DNA of 51,818 nucleotides. It comes from Clostridia bacterium (lineage in GTDB: Bacteria > Bacillota > Clostridia > Oscillospirales > CAG-272). Shown in pieces: positions 42,004-49,824 of the stretch. The DNA lies in contig JAFUNF010000001.1 of the NCBI GenBank assembly GCA_017473085.1, positions 1 to 51,818 of the forward strand, read 5' to 3'. The notes under the pieces were generated by a model that was given only the letters and a program-made list of their open reading frames with translations, was not told the origin of the DNA and searched no databases. The translations under genes were made by a program, and so were the position numbers. Each line of letters begins with the position of its first letter. Position 1 is the stretch's first letter.

Positions 42004-42255
42004 ATGAATGAAACGATTTACACTTCTCTTACAAGAAGTGATTATATAGTATATAACAATAGAATAGCTTTAGGAAATGTTATTATTCCTCGTTCTGCTA
42101 TTGTTAAGCTCGTATGGGTAGAGCCAGATAAAAGCTTCCCTGGTATGCTACAAATTTTTACAGGTAATCTTGACCCTATTTCCGTTCAAGTATTGTACAA
42201 CTCAAGGCAAGACTTTATTGATTTTAAAAAGGCTATCGAATCAATTTTAATTTAA
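42004..42255 (+). CDS. hypothetical protein (83 aa)
   Basis: Unrecognised. Alternating strands (SDYIVYNNRIALGNVIIP, AIVKLVWVEP, MLQIFTGNLDPISVQVLY) and one C-terminal helix (RQDFIDFKKAIESIL) suggest a small PH-like or split-barrel domain. It is cytoplasmic. AAGGAG precedes the ATG, and promoter and terminator make it a one-gene unit. Confidence 0.65.
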   Translation: MNETIYTSLTRSDYIVYNNRIALGNVIIPRSAIVKLVWVEPDKSFPGMLQIFTGNLDPISVQVLYNSRQDFIDFKKAIESILI

Positions 42256-42269
42256 TAAGTCAATATTAT

Positions 42270-42300
42270 GAGAACAAGTTTATTCTTGTTCTCTTTTTTT
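42270..42300 (+). terminator. terminator
   Basis: GAGAACAAG / CTTGTTCTC with loop TTTATT, then TTTTTTT. Confidence 0.85.
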
Positions 42301-42303
42301 ATT

Positions 42304-42334
42304 AAAAAAGAAGCAGACATTGTCTGCTTCTTTA
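42304..42334 (-). terminator. terminator of the rpsF-ssb-rpsR operon
   Basis: AAAGAAGCAGACA / TGTCTGCTTCTTT stem with A/T tracts, just beyond rpsR. Confidence 0.85.
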
Positions 42335-42344
42335 ATATATTTGA

Positions 42345-42614
42345 TTAGTCGTCAATATAAGGCATAAGAGCCATAAAGCGTGCACGCTTAATAGCCTTAG
42401 TTAACTCGCCTTGGTGATGAGCACATGTGCCTGTAATTCTTCTTGGAAGAATCTTTGCACGCTCAGTAACATACTTCTTCAAGCGAGCTGTATCTTTATA
42501 ATCTATATGACCAACCTTGTCAGCACAGAAAGCACAAACCTTCTTCTTCTTGCGCATCATTTGACGTGCAGGACGTGCAGAACCAACTTGTTCCTTTTCA
42601 ATGTTGTTATCCAT
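42345..42614 (-). CDS. rpsR: 30S ribosomal protein S18
   Basis: 89 residues. The core [32 protein letters not shown] is diagnostic. It keeps the cysteine pair CAFC and C/H in TCAHH, so this is the zinc-binding C+ form. S18 pairs with S6 on the 30S platform. Last gene of rpsF-ssb-rpsR. Confidence 0.96.
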   Translation of the reverse strand: MDNNIEKEQVGSARPARQMMRKKKKVCAFCADKVGHIDYKDTARLKKYVTERAKILPRRITGTCAHHQGELTKAIKRARFMALMPYIDD

Positions 42615-42659
42615 CGTTTTTACTCCTTATAAATTTTGTTTCGATAATTTTTAGTTCAA

Positions 42660-43082
42660 TTAGAATGGTAGATCGTCGTCTCCAGATACTTCCTCAAACT
42701 TTGGTGCAGATGGTGGTGTCTGGAATGCTGGCTCATCATATCCACCAACAACAGGTGCATCAGTCTTTGCATCAACAAAGAAAGCTTCCTCTGCAACAAC
42801 GTCTGTAGCATAACGCTTATTGTTTTGCTGATCATTCCATGTTCTTGTCTGGATAGAGCCAGATATACAAATGGAGCTACCCTTTTTGAAGTACTTGCAA
42901 ATGAAATCAGCAGTTTGTCTCCAAGCTACGCAATTGATAAAATCTGTTTGAGCATCCTTGCCTCTACGATTTACAGCAATTGAAAAGCTTGTAACAGCTA
43001 CTCCTTGTGGAGTTGTTCTGAGTTCGGGGTCAGCAGTTAATCTACCACCCAAAATTACCTTGTTTAGATTAAAGTTTGCCAT
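42660..43082 (-). CDS. ssb: single-stranded DNA-binding protein
   Basis: 140 residues. OB-fold start LNKVILGGRLTADPELRTTP, INCVAWRQTADFICKYFKKGS and the acidic C-terminal tip GDDDLPF, the docking peptide for partner proteins. It covers single-stranded DNA in replication and repair. The position between rpsF and rpsR is the conserved bacterial order. Confidence 0.96.
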   Translation of the reverse strand: MANFNLNKVILGGRLTADPELRTTPQGVAVTSFSIAVNRRGKDAQTDFINCVAWRQTADFICKYFKKGSSICISGSIQTRTWNDQQNNKRYATDVVAEEAFFVDAKTDAPVVGGYDEPAFQTPPSAPKFEEVSGDDDLPF

Positions 43083-43105
43083 TTTTATTGCCCCTTTCTT
43101 TTAGC

Positions 43106-43426
43106 TTATGCTTCCTTTTTTGTCTTTTTGTCTTCGATCTTACGGATTACAATAAAACGAAGAATGTTTTCGTTAATCTTCATAAGACGCTCAAGCTCAC
43201 TTGGGAATGTGCCTTCGCTCTTAAAGTTAACAAGAACATAGTAACCCTCGCTCTTATCATTGATAAGATATGCAAGCTTACGCTTACCCCACTCATCAAT
43301 AGACTCGACGGTTCCGTTTTCTGCAATAAGTGCAGTGAACTTCTCTACAGTTGCCTTAACATCTTCCTCAGAAAGAGTTGCGTCAACTACGAACAAAGTT
43401 TCATAAGAGTTCATAACCTTTTCCAT
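43106..43426 (-). CDS. rpsF: 30S ribosomal protein S6
   Basis: 106 residues: YETLFVVDATLSEEDVKATVEKF, EWGKRKLAYLINDKSEGYYVLVNF and the C-terminal ILRFIVIRK are diagnostic of S6. AAAGGAGG precedes the ATG. First gene of rpsF-ssb-rpsR. The leader of about 75 nt contains a short hairpin (ATCAG...CTGAT); a site for S6:S18 autoregulation is known in many bacteria and could be here. Confidence 0.96.
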   Translation of the reverse strand: MEKVMNSYETLFVVDATLSEEDVKATVEKFTALIAENGTVESIDEWGKRKLAYLINDKSEGYYVLVNFKSEGTFPSELERLMKINENILRFIVIRKIEDKKTKKEA

Positions 43427-43511
43427 CTTTTTTACCTCCTTTGGACTTAGCGACCATCAGTTACATATTTCTGATAGTAGGAGCGAGTACACAAAATACT
43501 CGTTCTGCGAT

Positions 43512-43540
43512 ATTGTACCATATAAATATTTTATTGTCAA
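43512..43540 (-). promoter_or_regulatory. promoter of rpsF-ssb-rpsR
   Basis: Minus strand TTGACA (43540-43535), 17-nt spacer ending TGG, TACAAT (43517-43512). Confidence 0.8.
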
Positions 43541-43562
43541 GGATTTTTTTCATATTTTTTTA

Positions 43563-43591
43563 TTGAATTAACCTTAATAATGTGATAAAAT
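43563..43591 (+). promoter_or_regulatory. promoter of rnhA
   Basis: TTGAAT (43563-43568), 17-nt spacer ending TGA, TAAAAT (43586-43591), 27 nt before the rnhA start. Confidence 0.65.
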
Positions 43592-43617
43592 TAATTATCT
43601 TATTATAGGAGTTATTT

Positions 43618-44061
43618 ATGAAGCACGTTGATATATACACTGACGGCTCATGCCGTTCTAATCCAGGACCTGGTGGTTGGGGTGCTGTGTTAGTTTACAA
43701 GGGTACAGAAAAGGAGCTTTGCGGAGGCGAGGCAGAAACTACTAACAACCGAATGGAGCTTACGGCAGTAATCAAGGCTTTACAAGCACTTAAAGAGGAA
43801 TGTGAAATTACTCTCACATCTGATTCTCGATACGTGCTTGATGCCATAACTAACGGTTGGGCTATTGGTTGGCAACAAAATGGCTGGAAAAAGGCTGATA
43901 AATCCCCTGCTCTAAACCCAGACCTATGGGAAATATTATTGAATGAAATAAAAAAGCATAAAATTACTTACGTTTGGGTCAAAGGTCATGCAGGTCATCC
44001 ATATAACGAGCGATGCGACAAAATGGCACAGGCAGAATCAGGAAAATTTATAAACCAGTAA
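43618..44061 (+). CDS. rnhA: ribonuclease HI
   Basis: 147 residues. The four catalytic acids are present in [14 protein letters not shown] (Asp), NNRMELTAV (Glu), TSDSRYV (Asp) and YNERCDKMA (Asp), with the handle region [18 protein letters not shown] and VKGHAGH. Degrades RNA in RNA-DNA hybrids. TAGGAG lies 6 nt before the ATG. Confidence 0.96.
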   Translation: MKHVDIYTDGSCRSNPGPGGWGAVLVYKGTEKELCGGEAETTNNRMELTAVIKALQALKEECEITLTSDSRYVLDAITNGWAIGWQQNGWKKADKSPALNPDLWEILLNEIKKHKITYVWVKGHAGHPYNERCDKMAQAESGKFINQ

Positions 44062-44148
44062 TATATTCAAGGTCTTACGTTAAGTTTTGCCTATTAAAGA
44101 AGAATTGTATATAATACAATATATAATAAATGAAGAGTTTTGTTTTCT

Positions 44149-44173
44149 AAGGTGGGAATTTCCCACCTTTTTA
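44149..44173 (+). terminator. terminator downstream of rnhA
   Basis: AAGGTGGGA / TCCCACCTT then TTT, about 90 nt beyond the rnhA stop. Confidence 0.75.
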
Positions 44174-44180
44174 ATTGATA

Positions 44181-44213
44181 AAAAAACGGAAAAGCGACGC
44201 TTTTCCGTTTTTT
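44181..44213. terminator. bidirectional terminator
   Basis: AAAAAACGGAAAAGC / GCTTTTCCGTTTTTT with loop GAC; ends the leftward surface-protein gene. Confidence 0.88.
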
Positions 44214-44217
44214 GTTA

Positions 44218-47200
44218 TTATTGCTTACCAGCGATAATTTCATCAAAGAGTGGTACAAGCTTTGAATCTGGAACCTGTTCATTGTCAACAAGATACTTAA
44301 CTACCTCATAAACACTAATTGCACCATTGCTATTAGCATCATAGTCAGCAAAATCTGTTTCACAATCAACATACTCAATACCAAGGAAGTTCATTAGTCT
44401 TACATAAGTTTCAACCTCATACTCATCATATACTGAGTATGGATTCAATACCACTGAAACCTCGCCAGTTTCTGCGTCGTACTTATCCAAGCTATACTTA
44501 CCATATGATTCAACCGTCTTTGTAACGCCTTGTGCGTTTGTTACCTCGGTAATCATTCTTATGTCACACTCATATCCAAGCTCCTCGAAATAATCAAGAT
44601 TGAGCCTATATGTGAGTCTTAAGCCAACATAATCCGTAACTCTGATTGAGCAACCCTCAAAGGTAATGAGCTCTTGCTCAATCGCCTTCTTATCAATTGC
44701 CTCATATTTAGTTGTTCCTACTGTTGGGTCAATGCATGCACAACCTGTACATTCCCAAGAATTTTCACCATTTGATGTAAATGTTGCTGGATACTTTTCA
44801 ACCCAATCGTAGTTGTGGTTTCCTGTTGCTAGGATAGGTTCTTGTGAACCAACCTTGTCACAGCCTGGGCAAACATACTGCTTAATACCCATAAAGCCAC
44901 AAAGTGCTTCCATAAAGGTAATTTCCTTTGTGAACTCGTGTACGTAGGTAGGTGCAATTGGAATGTTTTCAATTGGAGTTGAGCAATCTACACAGGAGCT
45001 ACGAGCAACACCAGTTGTAGAACAGGTAGGTTCAGTTACTGTTTCAAGAGTGCCTGGAGTGTGTCCCCATTCATCATGAGGAAGAGTTACCATAGTTTCA
45101 AGCTCGCATACCGGACATACAGAAACTGTTCTTCCGTCCTCTGTACACGTTGCAGGTGTATATTTGTTATCTGCTGTTTCAGGCAAGTAATAGTTTTTCT
45201 CAGCTACTTCACAAGTGTGAACCGTTAAATTGATATCGTGAACCTTTGCAGCGTTACCGTTTGGCCACTTTGCTGAGTCAACCTTTATTATCATTCTATT
45301 AACTTTTGTTCCACCCTTGAGTGCCTTGGACATATCCATCTTCTTTGGATTTTTCAAATCAAACTCTTGGAAGCCACCAGTTGAGAAGGTAGCAGTATTT
45401 TCATCGTCGTAATAAAAATATACAGTATAACTAGCCCAGTTGGATGTTGCTAAAAATTCACCCTTTGTCAAATAGTACGTTCTGTCAAACACAATTTCAA
45501 CAGTTGTGCCAGTTGGCGCATACCAATATGTAGAAATGTCATTATCAAACATTCTCCATGCATCCTCGGTCGCCAAAAGCTTTTCACTCTCGGCAGTAGC
45601 ATCGGGCTTATATAGTGGGTCACTTGTATTATATTTTACTTCAAGGAAGTCATTTGCATTCTTTACATCAAAAGCCTCGGTAGTTGTTGAATACTTTAAC
45701 GCACCGATTTTCGCCTCTCTTGTATCTCCACAAATTCTACACGTTAATCTTTCAACACCTTCAACACCAACCTTAGCAGGAGTTACCACTACTCCGTCGT
45801 CCCAGTCGTGTCCTGTTGCTTGCTTAGGATCAGCAGTATAGCTCAAGTCACAGCCAGCATCTTTACACTTGTACTCTGTGTAGCCACTGTCTGTACAGGT
45901 TGGTGGTATCACTGTACCCTCATCCCAATTGTGTCCTGTTGCAGGAATATCAAAATCTCCAGTTGAGCCACAAAGCTCACAGGTCTTTGTTATAATACCA
46001 TTTGCCTCATTTGTTGCTTCGTTACCCTCAAGGATAACTCCCTCGTCCCATTGATGGAAGCCTGTTGCAGGTACAATTTGCTTAACAACCTTACCACAGT
46101 GGCAAGAAAATTCCTTGTAACCAGAACCATCGCAGGTTGGGTTAGCAGAATCAGTCATTTCAAACAAATGCTCGCCTGTTTCTACCATTGTTTCGATTTC
46201 CCACATATATTCGTTACCAGAATGCTTACCATTGAACATTCTAAATTCAATTGTAGAAGCTTCTACGTAAGGGTCAATTTTCGCCTCAAGACCAGATACT
46301 GAAATATCCTTTGAGTCATAAACTAACGCACCATCAATATCGTACAAGAGAATTTGTACCATGGAGTTATTGTATACATACTCGGGTACTGCGGTATTAT
46401 ACGCACTCAAGACACCCTTACCATTACAATAGAACGTAATTTCTGAGAAAAGATATTCTTTTGGGAACGACATATAGAATGAATACTGACTACCCTTAGG
46501 AGAGTGTGTTCCAAACTCCTTGTTTCCATCAACAAGAGCTGCCCAGTCAACCGCCCACCAAGGATCGGTCTTTTCGTTTACATCTGGAGTTTCGGGATCG
46601 TCCTCACGATATGAGTCGAAGGAAAACTCTGCGCTGCTTGCTATATTGTGAAGCTGAACGTCACAAAGGTCTATACCTACCATTGCGTAGGTTTCAACCT
46701 CCCACATATAATAAGTAGTTAAACGTGGGCAATCCTCATTACCAACTGTAACAACAATTTTATCAGCCATAATGGACTTCTTAACATGCCACTCGGTCAT
46801 TTTAGAAACGTCCTTTGTTTCCGTGTAAACAATCTTATCCTCTTTATAGAAGGAAACCGTCAACTCGGTGATATTATAAAGAACTTCAGTAAGAGTTTCT
46901 CCACCATACAAGCTATTCGCGTTAGCAAGAGTACCCTTTCCGTTACATACTAAAACGATGTCAGTGAAGTAGAAAACCTCATCGTAGTTGAATATGTAAG
47001 AGAAGGAATGGGTTTTAGGTGACTTTGTACCGCTTTCCTTATTACCATCAACAAGCACCTCAGTTTTGACAGAATTGAGAATGTTTTCACCCTCGATTTC
47101 AATAGTTGACTGATTTGCAATGTTTGTAGCTTGGCTTGATATGCTCTCACTTGTATCACCAAAAGCATAAGTGGTGAAAAGAGGTAAAATCATAAGCAAG

Positions 47201-47229
47201 CTAAGCATTACTGCTAAAAACTTTTTCAT
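44218..47229 (-). CDS. large secreted Cys-rich protein with discoidin-like modules and EF-hand end
   Basis: 1003 residues with signal peptide (MKKFLAVMLSLLMILPLFTT). Two similar modules (about 35-185 and 195-350) each carry VDGNKE-x-GT-x-SPK and a FYCNGKG/LVCNGKG strand. A third discoidin-like module (about 555-680) reads MFDNDISTYWYAP and VEIVFDRTYYLTKGEF. Between and after them lie paired-cysteine repeats (CELCG, CRICG, CPVC, CPGC with TCTDSGYTEYKC and TCTEDGRTVSVC) like those in the LRR-CotH protein at 30199. The C-terminus holds one canonical EF-hand loop (DANSNGAISVYE), reminiscent of half a dockerin. No sortase motif or membrane anchor is seen. Binding to glycans or to other surface proteins is the probable role; no catalytic motif was found. 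Confidence 0.75.
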   Translation of the reverse strand: MKKFLAVMLSLLMILPLFTTYAFGDTSESISSQATNIANQSTIEIEGENILNSVKTEVLVDGNKESGTKSPKTHSFSYIFNYDEVFYFTDIVLVCNGKGTLANANSLYGGETLTEVLYNITELTVSFYKEDKIVYTETKDVSKMTEWHVKKSIMADKIVVTVGNEDCPRLTTYYMWEVETYAMVGIDLCDVQLHNIASSAEFSFDSYREDDPETPDVNEKTDPWWAVDWAALVDGNKEFGTHSPKGSQYSFYMSFPKEYLFSEITFYCNGKGVLSAYNTAVPEYVYNNSMVQILLYDIDGALVYDSKDISVSGLEAKIDPYVEASTIEFRMFNGKHSGNEYMWEIETMVETGEHLFEMTDSANPTCDGSGYKEFSCHCGKVVKQIVPATGFHQWDEGVILEGNEATNEANGIITKTCELCGSTGDFDIPATGHNWDEGTVIPPTCTDSGYTEYKCKDAGCDLSYTADPKQATGHDWDDGVVVTPAKVGVEGVERLTCRICGDTREAKIGALKYSTTTEAFDVKNANDFLEVKYNTSDPLYKPDATAESEKLLATEDAWRMFDNDISTYWYAPTGTTVEIVFDRTYYLTKGEFLATSNWASYTVYFYYDDENTATFSTGGFQEFDLKNPKKMDMSKALKGGTKVNRMIIKVDSAKWPNGNAAKVHDINLTVHTCEVAEKNYYLPETADNKYTPATCTEDGRTVSVCPVCELETMVTLPHDEWGHTPGTLETVTEPTCSTTGVARSSCVDCSTPIENIPIAPTYVHEFTKEITFMEALCGFMGIKQYVCPGCDKVGSQEPILATGNHNYDWVEKYPATFTSNGENSWECTGCACIDPTVGTTKYEAIDKKAIEQELITFEGCSIRVTDYVGLRLTYRLNLDYFEELGYECDIRMITEVTNAQGVTKTVESYGKYSLDKYDAETGEVSVVLNPYSVYDEYEVETYVRLMNFLGIEYVDCETDFADYDANSNGAISVYEVVKYLVDNEQVPDSKLVPLFDEIIAGKQ

Positions 47230-47280
47230 ATCTTATCCTTTCTTGTTGGAAAACTAAACTTAAAAACTAACCAAAGTGCC

Positions 47281-47541
47281 TTAGTTTACTTTGATTTCGT
47301 TATCATTTTCGATATTATCGTCTACACCCTCAGGCAAAACAAAATCTTCCTTCTTATCAGGCATTACAATTTCGTCGTCAGGCACGAGTGCTCCGCCAGT
47401 ATCTGACTCAGTCTGAATTTGTGATTGCTCACCACTACCTGTTTCTGTGCTTGGTGGATTTTCACCATTGTTGCAACCACAAGCTACGAAAGAGCTAACT
47501 ACAACCATAAGAATTAGTAGTAGGGAAAGAATTTTCTTCAT
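47281..47541 (-). CDS. small acidic lipoprotein
   Basis: 86 residues. Signal peptide with lipobox SFVAC, then a disordered, Ser/Thr/Gly/Glu-rich mature part ending in acidic residues (EGVDDNIENDNEIKVN). GGAGG precedes the ATG. It lies 51 nt upstream of the large Cys-rich protein and is read with it. The linker-like composition is similar to the N-terminus of the beta-helix lipoprotein at 176. The function is unknown. Confidence 0.72.
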   Translation of the reverse strand: MKKILSLLLILMVVVSSFVACGCNNGENPPSTETGSGEQSQIQTESDTGGALVPDDEIVMPDKKEDFVLPEGVDDNIENDNEIKVN

Positions 47542-47688
47542 AGTTTCCTCCTTGTCGTTGGGATATTCCCAAATTTATGAATTACTTCATTAAATAGTAT
47601 ATCATATAACATATAATCTGTCAAGTTGCTAAAAAATTTTTATTTCACTTTTACACTTTTGTATATTACTCACAAAAACAATTAAAAA

Positions 47689-47718
47689 AAGCCTTTTAAA
47701 ATCGGGTTTCAAAGGCTT
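47689..47718 (-). terminator. distal terminator
   Basis: AAGCCTTT / AAAGGCTT with a 14-nt loop and a T tract on the minus strand (A run at 47684-47690). Confidence 0.65.
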
Positions 47719-47795
47719 ATTTTGTTGGATTTTTTGTGCAACCTGCACATTTTTTGGCAACTTTGCGTTTTTTGAAAGAATTTTTTGAGAAGGGT

Positions 47796-47828
47796 AAAAA
47801 AATAACCCTGTACTATCGTACAGGGTTT
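47796..47828 (-). terminator. terminator after tRNA-Lys
   Basis: AACCCTGTAC / GTACAGGGTT with loop TATC (47804-47827), T tract on the minus strand. Confidence 0.88.
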
Positions 47829-47904
47829 TGGTGCTCTTGCGGAGATTCGAACTCCGGACCCCTTGATTAAAAGTCAAGTGCTCTACCGACTGAGCTACAA
47901 GGGC
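47829..47904 (-). tRNA. tRNA-Lys (anticodon UUU), CCA encoded
   Basis: 76 nt including CCA. Anticodon stem CTTGA/TCAAG with loop CTTTTAA gives TTT. D arm GCTC/GAGC and T arm CGGAGTTCGAATCTCCG are standard. The acceptor GCCCTTG/CAAGAGC has one mismatch, C3 against A70. All else is canonical, so the gene is probably functional, but the mismatch is odd. Confidence 0.9.
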
Positions 47905-48004
47905 AAACCAACGCTTATATATAATAGCACACAACTTTCTTTTTGTCAATACCAAATTTTTAGTTTTTGAAATTTTTTCAATATTTATCAAAAAATAGTA
48001 TTTA

Positions 48005-48033
48005 TTGACAACTGGATTCATTAGTGATATACT
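48005..48033 (+). promoter_or_regulatory. promoter of the hydrolase-SDR operon
   Basis: TTGACA (48005-48010), 17-nt spacer ending TGA, TATACT (48028-48033), 42 nt before the ATG. Confidence 0.75.
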
Positions 48034-48075
48034 GTTTTATAGAGTGCAAGCTCAATATTCTTTTACGAGGTAAAT

Positions 48076-48846
48076 ATGAAAAACATTCCACTTTGGGTAA
48101 CACCACCCTACATTGAGTATTCAAACACGGAGTTTCGTGCTTCAATCACAGAGTTCAAGGTAAATGACAAGCCTACTGCCGTAATTGTCTGTCCTGGTGG
48201 CGGATATTGGGGAAAAGCAGACCACGAAAAAACTCCAATTGCAGAAATGTTTAATCAAGCCGGTATTAATGCCTACACTCTTGATTATAGTGTTAACCAA
48301 TGTCATAAATTTGCTCCTCTTGCTGATGTACAAAGGGCAATTAGAATTTTACGTTCAATGAATTATGAAAAAATTGCTGTATGCGGTTTTTCTGCCGGTG
48401 GTCATCTAACCTGCACAAGTGCTACTATGTACAATTTTAAGGCATACGAGCCAACCGATGAAATAGACAAGCTATCTGCTCGTCCCGATGCTTTTATTCC
48501 TTGCTATCCCGTTGTTTCATTTATTAAGGATTATTCGCACATGGGTTCAAGACAAGCTCTTCTTCGTGACGAATGGGAAAACGAGGATTTGGCAATGCTA
48601 TTATCAAACGAAGAACATATAAATGCAGACACTCCCCCTTGCTTTTTATGGCACACTGCAACAGATGACGTAGTGCCAGTTATGAATTCTCTCGCTCTTG
48701 CCGAGGCACTTTCTGCTAACAAGGTTTATTTTGAAATGCACATATTCCCTGTTGGTTGTCACGGTCTTGGTCTTGCGAAGGACAAAAATGACATCGGCAT
48801 CTGGTCTGACTGTGCCTGCACATTCTTAAAGAATCTTGGCTTTTAA
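48076..48846 (+). CDS. alpha/beta hydrolase (acetyl-xylan-esterase/BD-FAE-like)
   Basis: 256 residues. Oxyanion loop VIVCPGGGYWGKADHE, nucleophile elbow CGFSAGGHL (Ser), WHTATDDVVPV (Asp) and VGCHGLGLA (His) give a complete catalytic triad. There is no signal peptide, so it acts on imported substrates. The family removes acetyl or feruloyl groups from sugars. The stop lies 8 nt before the SDR start, so the pair is one operon. Confidence 0.85.
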   Translation: MKNIPLWVTPPYIEYSNTEFRASITEFKVNDKPTAVIVCPGGGYWGKADHEKTPIAEMFNQAGINAYTLDYSVNQCHKFAPLADVQRAIRILRSMNYEKIAVCGFSAGGHLTCTSATMYNFKAYEPTDEIDKLSARPDAFIPCYPVVSFIKDYSHMGSRQALLRDEWENEDLAMLLSNEEHINADTPPCFLWHTATDDVVPVMNSLALAEALSANKVYFEMHIFPVGCHGLGLAKDKNDIGIWSDCACTFLKNLGF

Positions 48847-48856
48847 TGAGGTTAGA

Positions 48857-49612
48857 ATGAATATTGCTATTATTACAGGTGCATCAAGCGGTATTGGCGT
48901 TGAATTTTTCAAGGAAATGCAAAAGGAGACACTTGACGAGGTTTGGGTAATCGCCAGACGTGAAGGCAAGCTTGCTGAAATTTGCGAGAAATATGGCAAA
49001 ATCAGATACAGAGTCCTACCAATGGATATTACAAGCCCTGAAAATCTAAAGAATTTTGCTTCTCTTTTGAAGGATGAAAGCCCTCACATCAGATTTCTCT
49101 TTAACAATGCTGGCTTTGGTGTTCACGGAGATTTAGACCAAGCAGATTATACTTTGCAGGGCAAGATGGTTGATTTAAACGTGCGTGCATTAACCGAAAT
49201 AACTACAATTTCCCTTCCATATATGACGAAGGGCGCTTGTATCATTAACACTTGCTCAATTGCGTCTTTTGTACCCAACCCAAGAATGACCGTATACTCT
49301 TCCACAAAGGCTTATGTTATGAGCTTTACAAAATCTCTTCGCTTTGAACTAAGAAAAAAGAAAATTAATGTAACTGCTATTTGTCCTGGTCCTATGGCTA
49401 CCGAGTTTTTAGAGGTAGCTGGAATTGATAAGGGTGTTTCCAAAACCTTTGATACTCTTCCCTATTGCAATCCTGAAAAAACCGCCAAAAAGGGCATTCG
49501 TGCTGCAAAGCGTGGAAAATGTGTTTACACTCCACGAGGCTTTTACAAATTTTACAGACTTTTAGCTAAGCTTCTTCCTCACTCTATTTTAATGTATGCT
49601 TCTAAAACATAA
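48857..49612 (+). CDS. short-chain dehydrogenase/reductase
   Basis: 251 residues. The start MNIAIITGASSGIG at 48857 has GAGG 5 nt upstream. The NAD(P)-binding TGASSGIG, LFNNAGFG and the catalytic YSSTKAYVMSF with ICPGPMATEF are complete. It resembles the DltE/YqjQ-type SDR with C-terminal GKCVYTPRGFYKFYRLLAKLLP. The substrate is unknown. Confidence 0.87.
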   Translation: MNIAIITGASSGIGVEFFKEMQKETLDEVWVIARREGKLAEICEKYGKIRYRVLPMDITSPENLKNFASLLKDESPHIRFLFNNAGFGVHGDLDQADYTLQGKMVDLNVRALTEITTISLPYMTKGACIINTCSIASFVPNPRMTVYSSTKAYVMSFTKSLRFELRKKKINVTAICPGPMATEFLEVAGIDKGVSKTFDTLPYCNPEKTAKKGIRAAKRGKCVYTPRGFYKFYRLLAKLLPHSILMYASKT

Positions 49613-49660
49613 TGGGCATTTTTGCCTTCGTTATGGTATGAACATTATGACAAGTTTACA

Positions 49661-49681
49661 AGGAGGGTAAATCGCCCTCCT
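49661..49681 (+). terminator. hairpin after the SDR gene
   Basis: AGGAGGG / CCCTCCT with a 7-nt loop; only a weak T tract follows, so termination may be partial. Confidence 0.55.
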
Positions 49682-49712
49682 ATTCTATGTATTTTATATT
49701 TATTCTTGTACA

Positions 49713-49740
49713 TTACATAAATTTTACATTTGCTTTACAT
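49713..49740 (+). promoter_or_regulatory. Pho-box-like triple repeat upstream of the Na/Pi symporter
   Basis: TTACAT occurs three times at exact 11-nt steps (49713, 49724, 49735). TT(A/T/C)ACA repeats one helical turn apart are the PhoP binding pattern of Bacillus and relatives. A -10-like TAGAAT lies at 49772-49777 without a good -35 box, as expected for an activator-dependent promoter. Confidence 0.65.
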
Positions 49741-49824
49741 AGTATATATTTATTTTTAATGTCAAAAATGGTAGAATATTGTCGGCTAATTTATGCCTTT
49801 ACTTTTTTTGAAAGGAAACATTTT

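Noticed and set aside
42274-42762. Rightward 73- and 80-codon ORFs opposite rpsR and ssb
   Set aside because: Both are antisense to strongly supported ribosomal and SSB genes, with no start signals.
44218-44300. Cellulosomal dockerin on the large secreted protein
   Set aside because: Only one EF-hand loop was found; a dockerin needs two, and no cohesin protein is in the window.
47629-48021. A leftward 130-codon ORF across the tRNA-Lys region
   Set aside because: It runs through tRNA-Lys and two terminators, and its middle translates the tRNA itself. A tRNA artefact.
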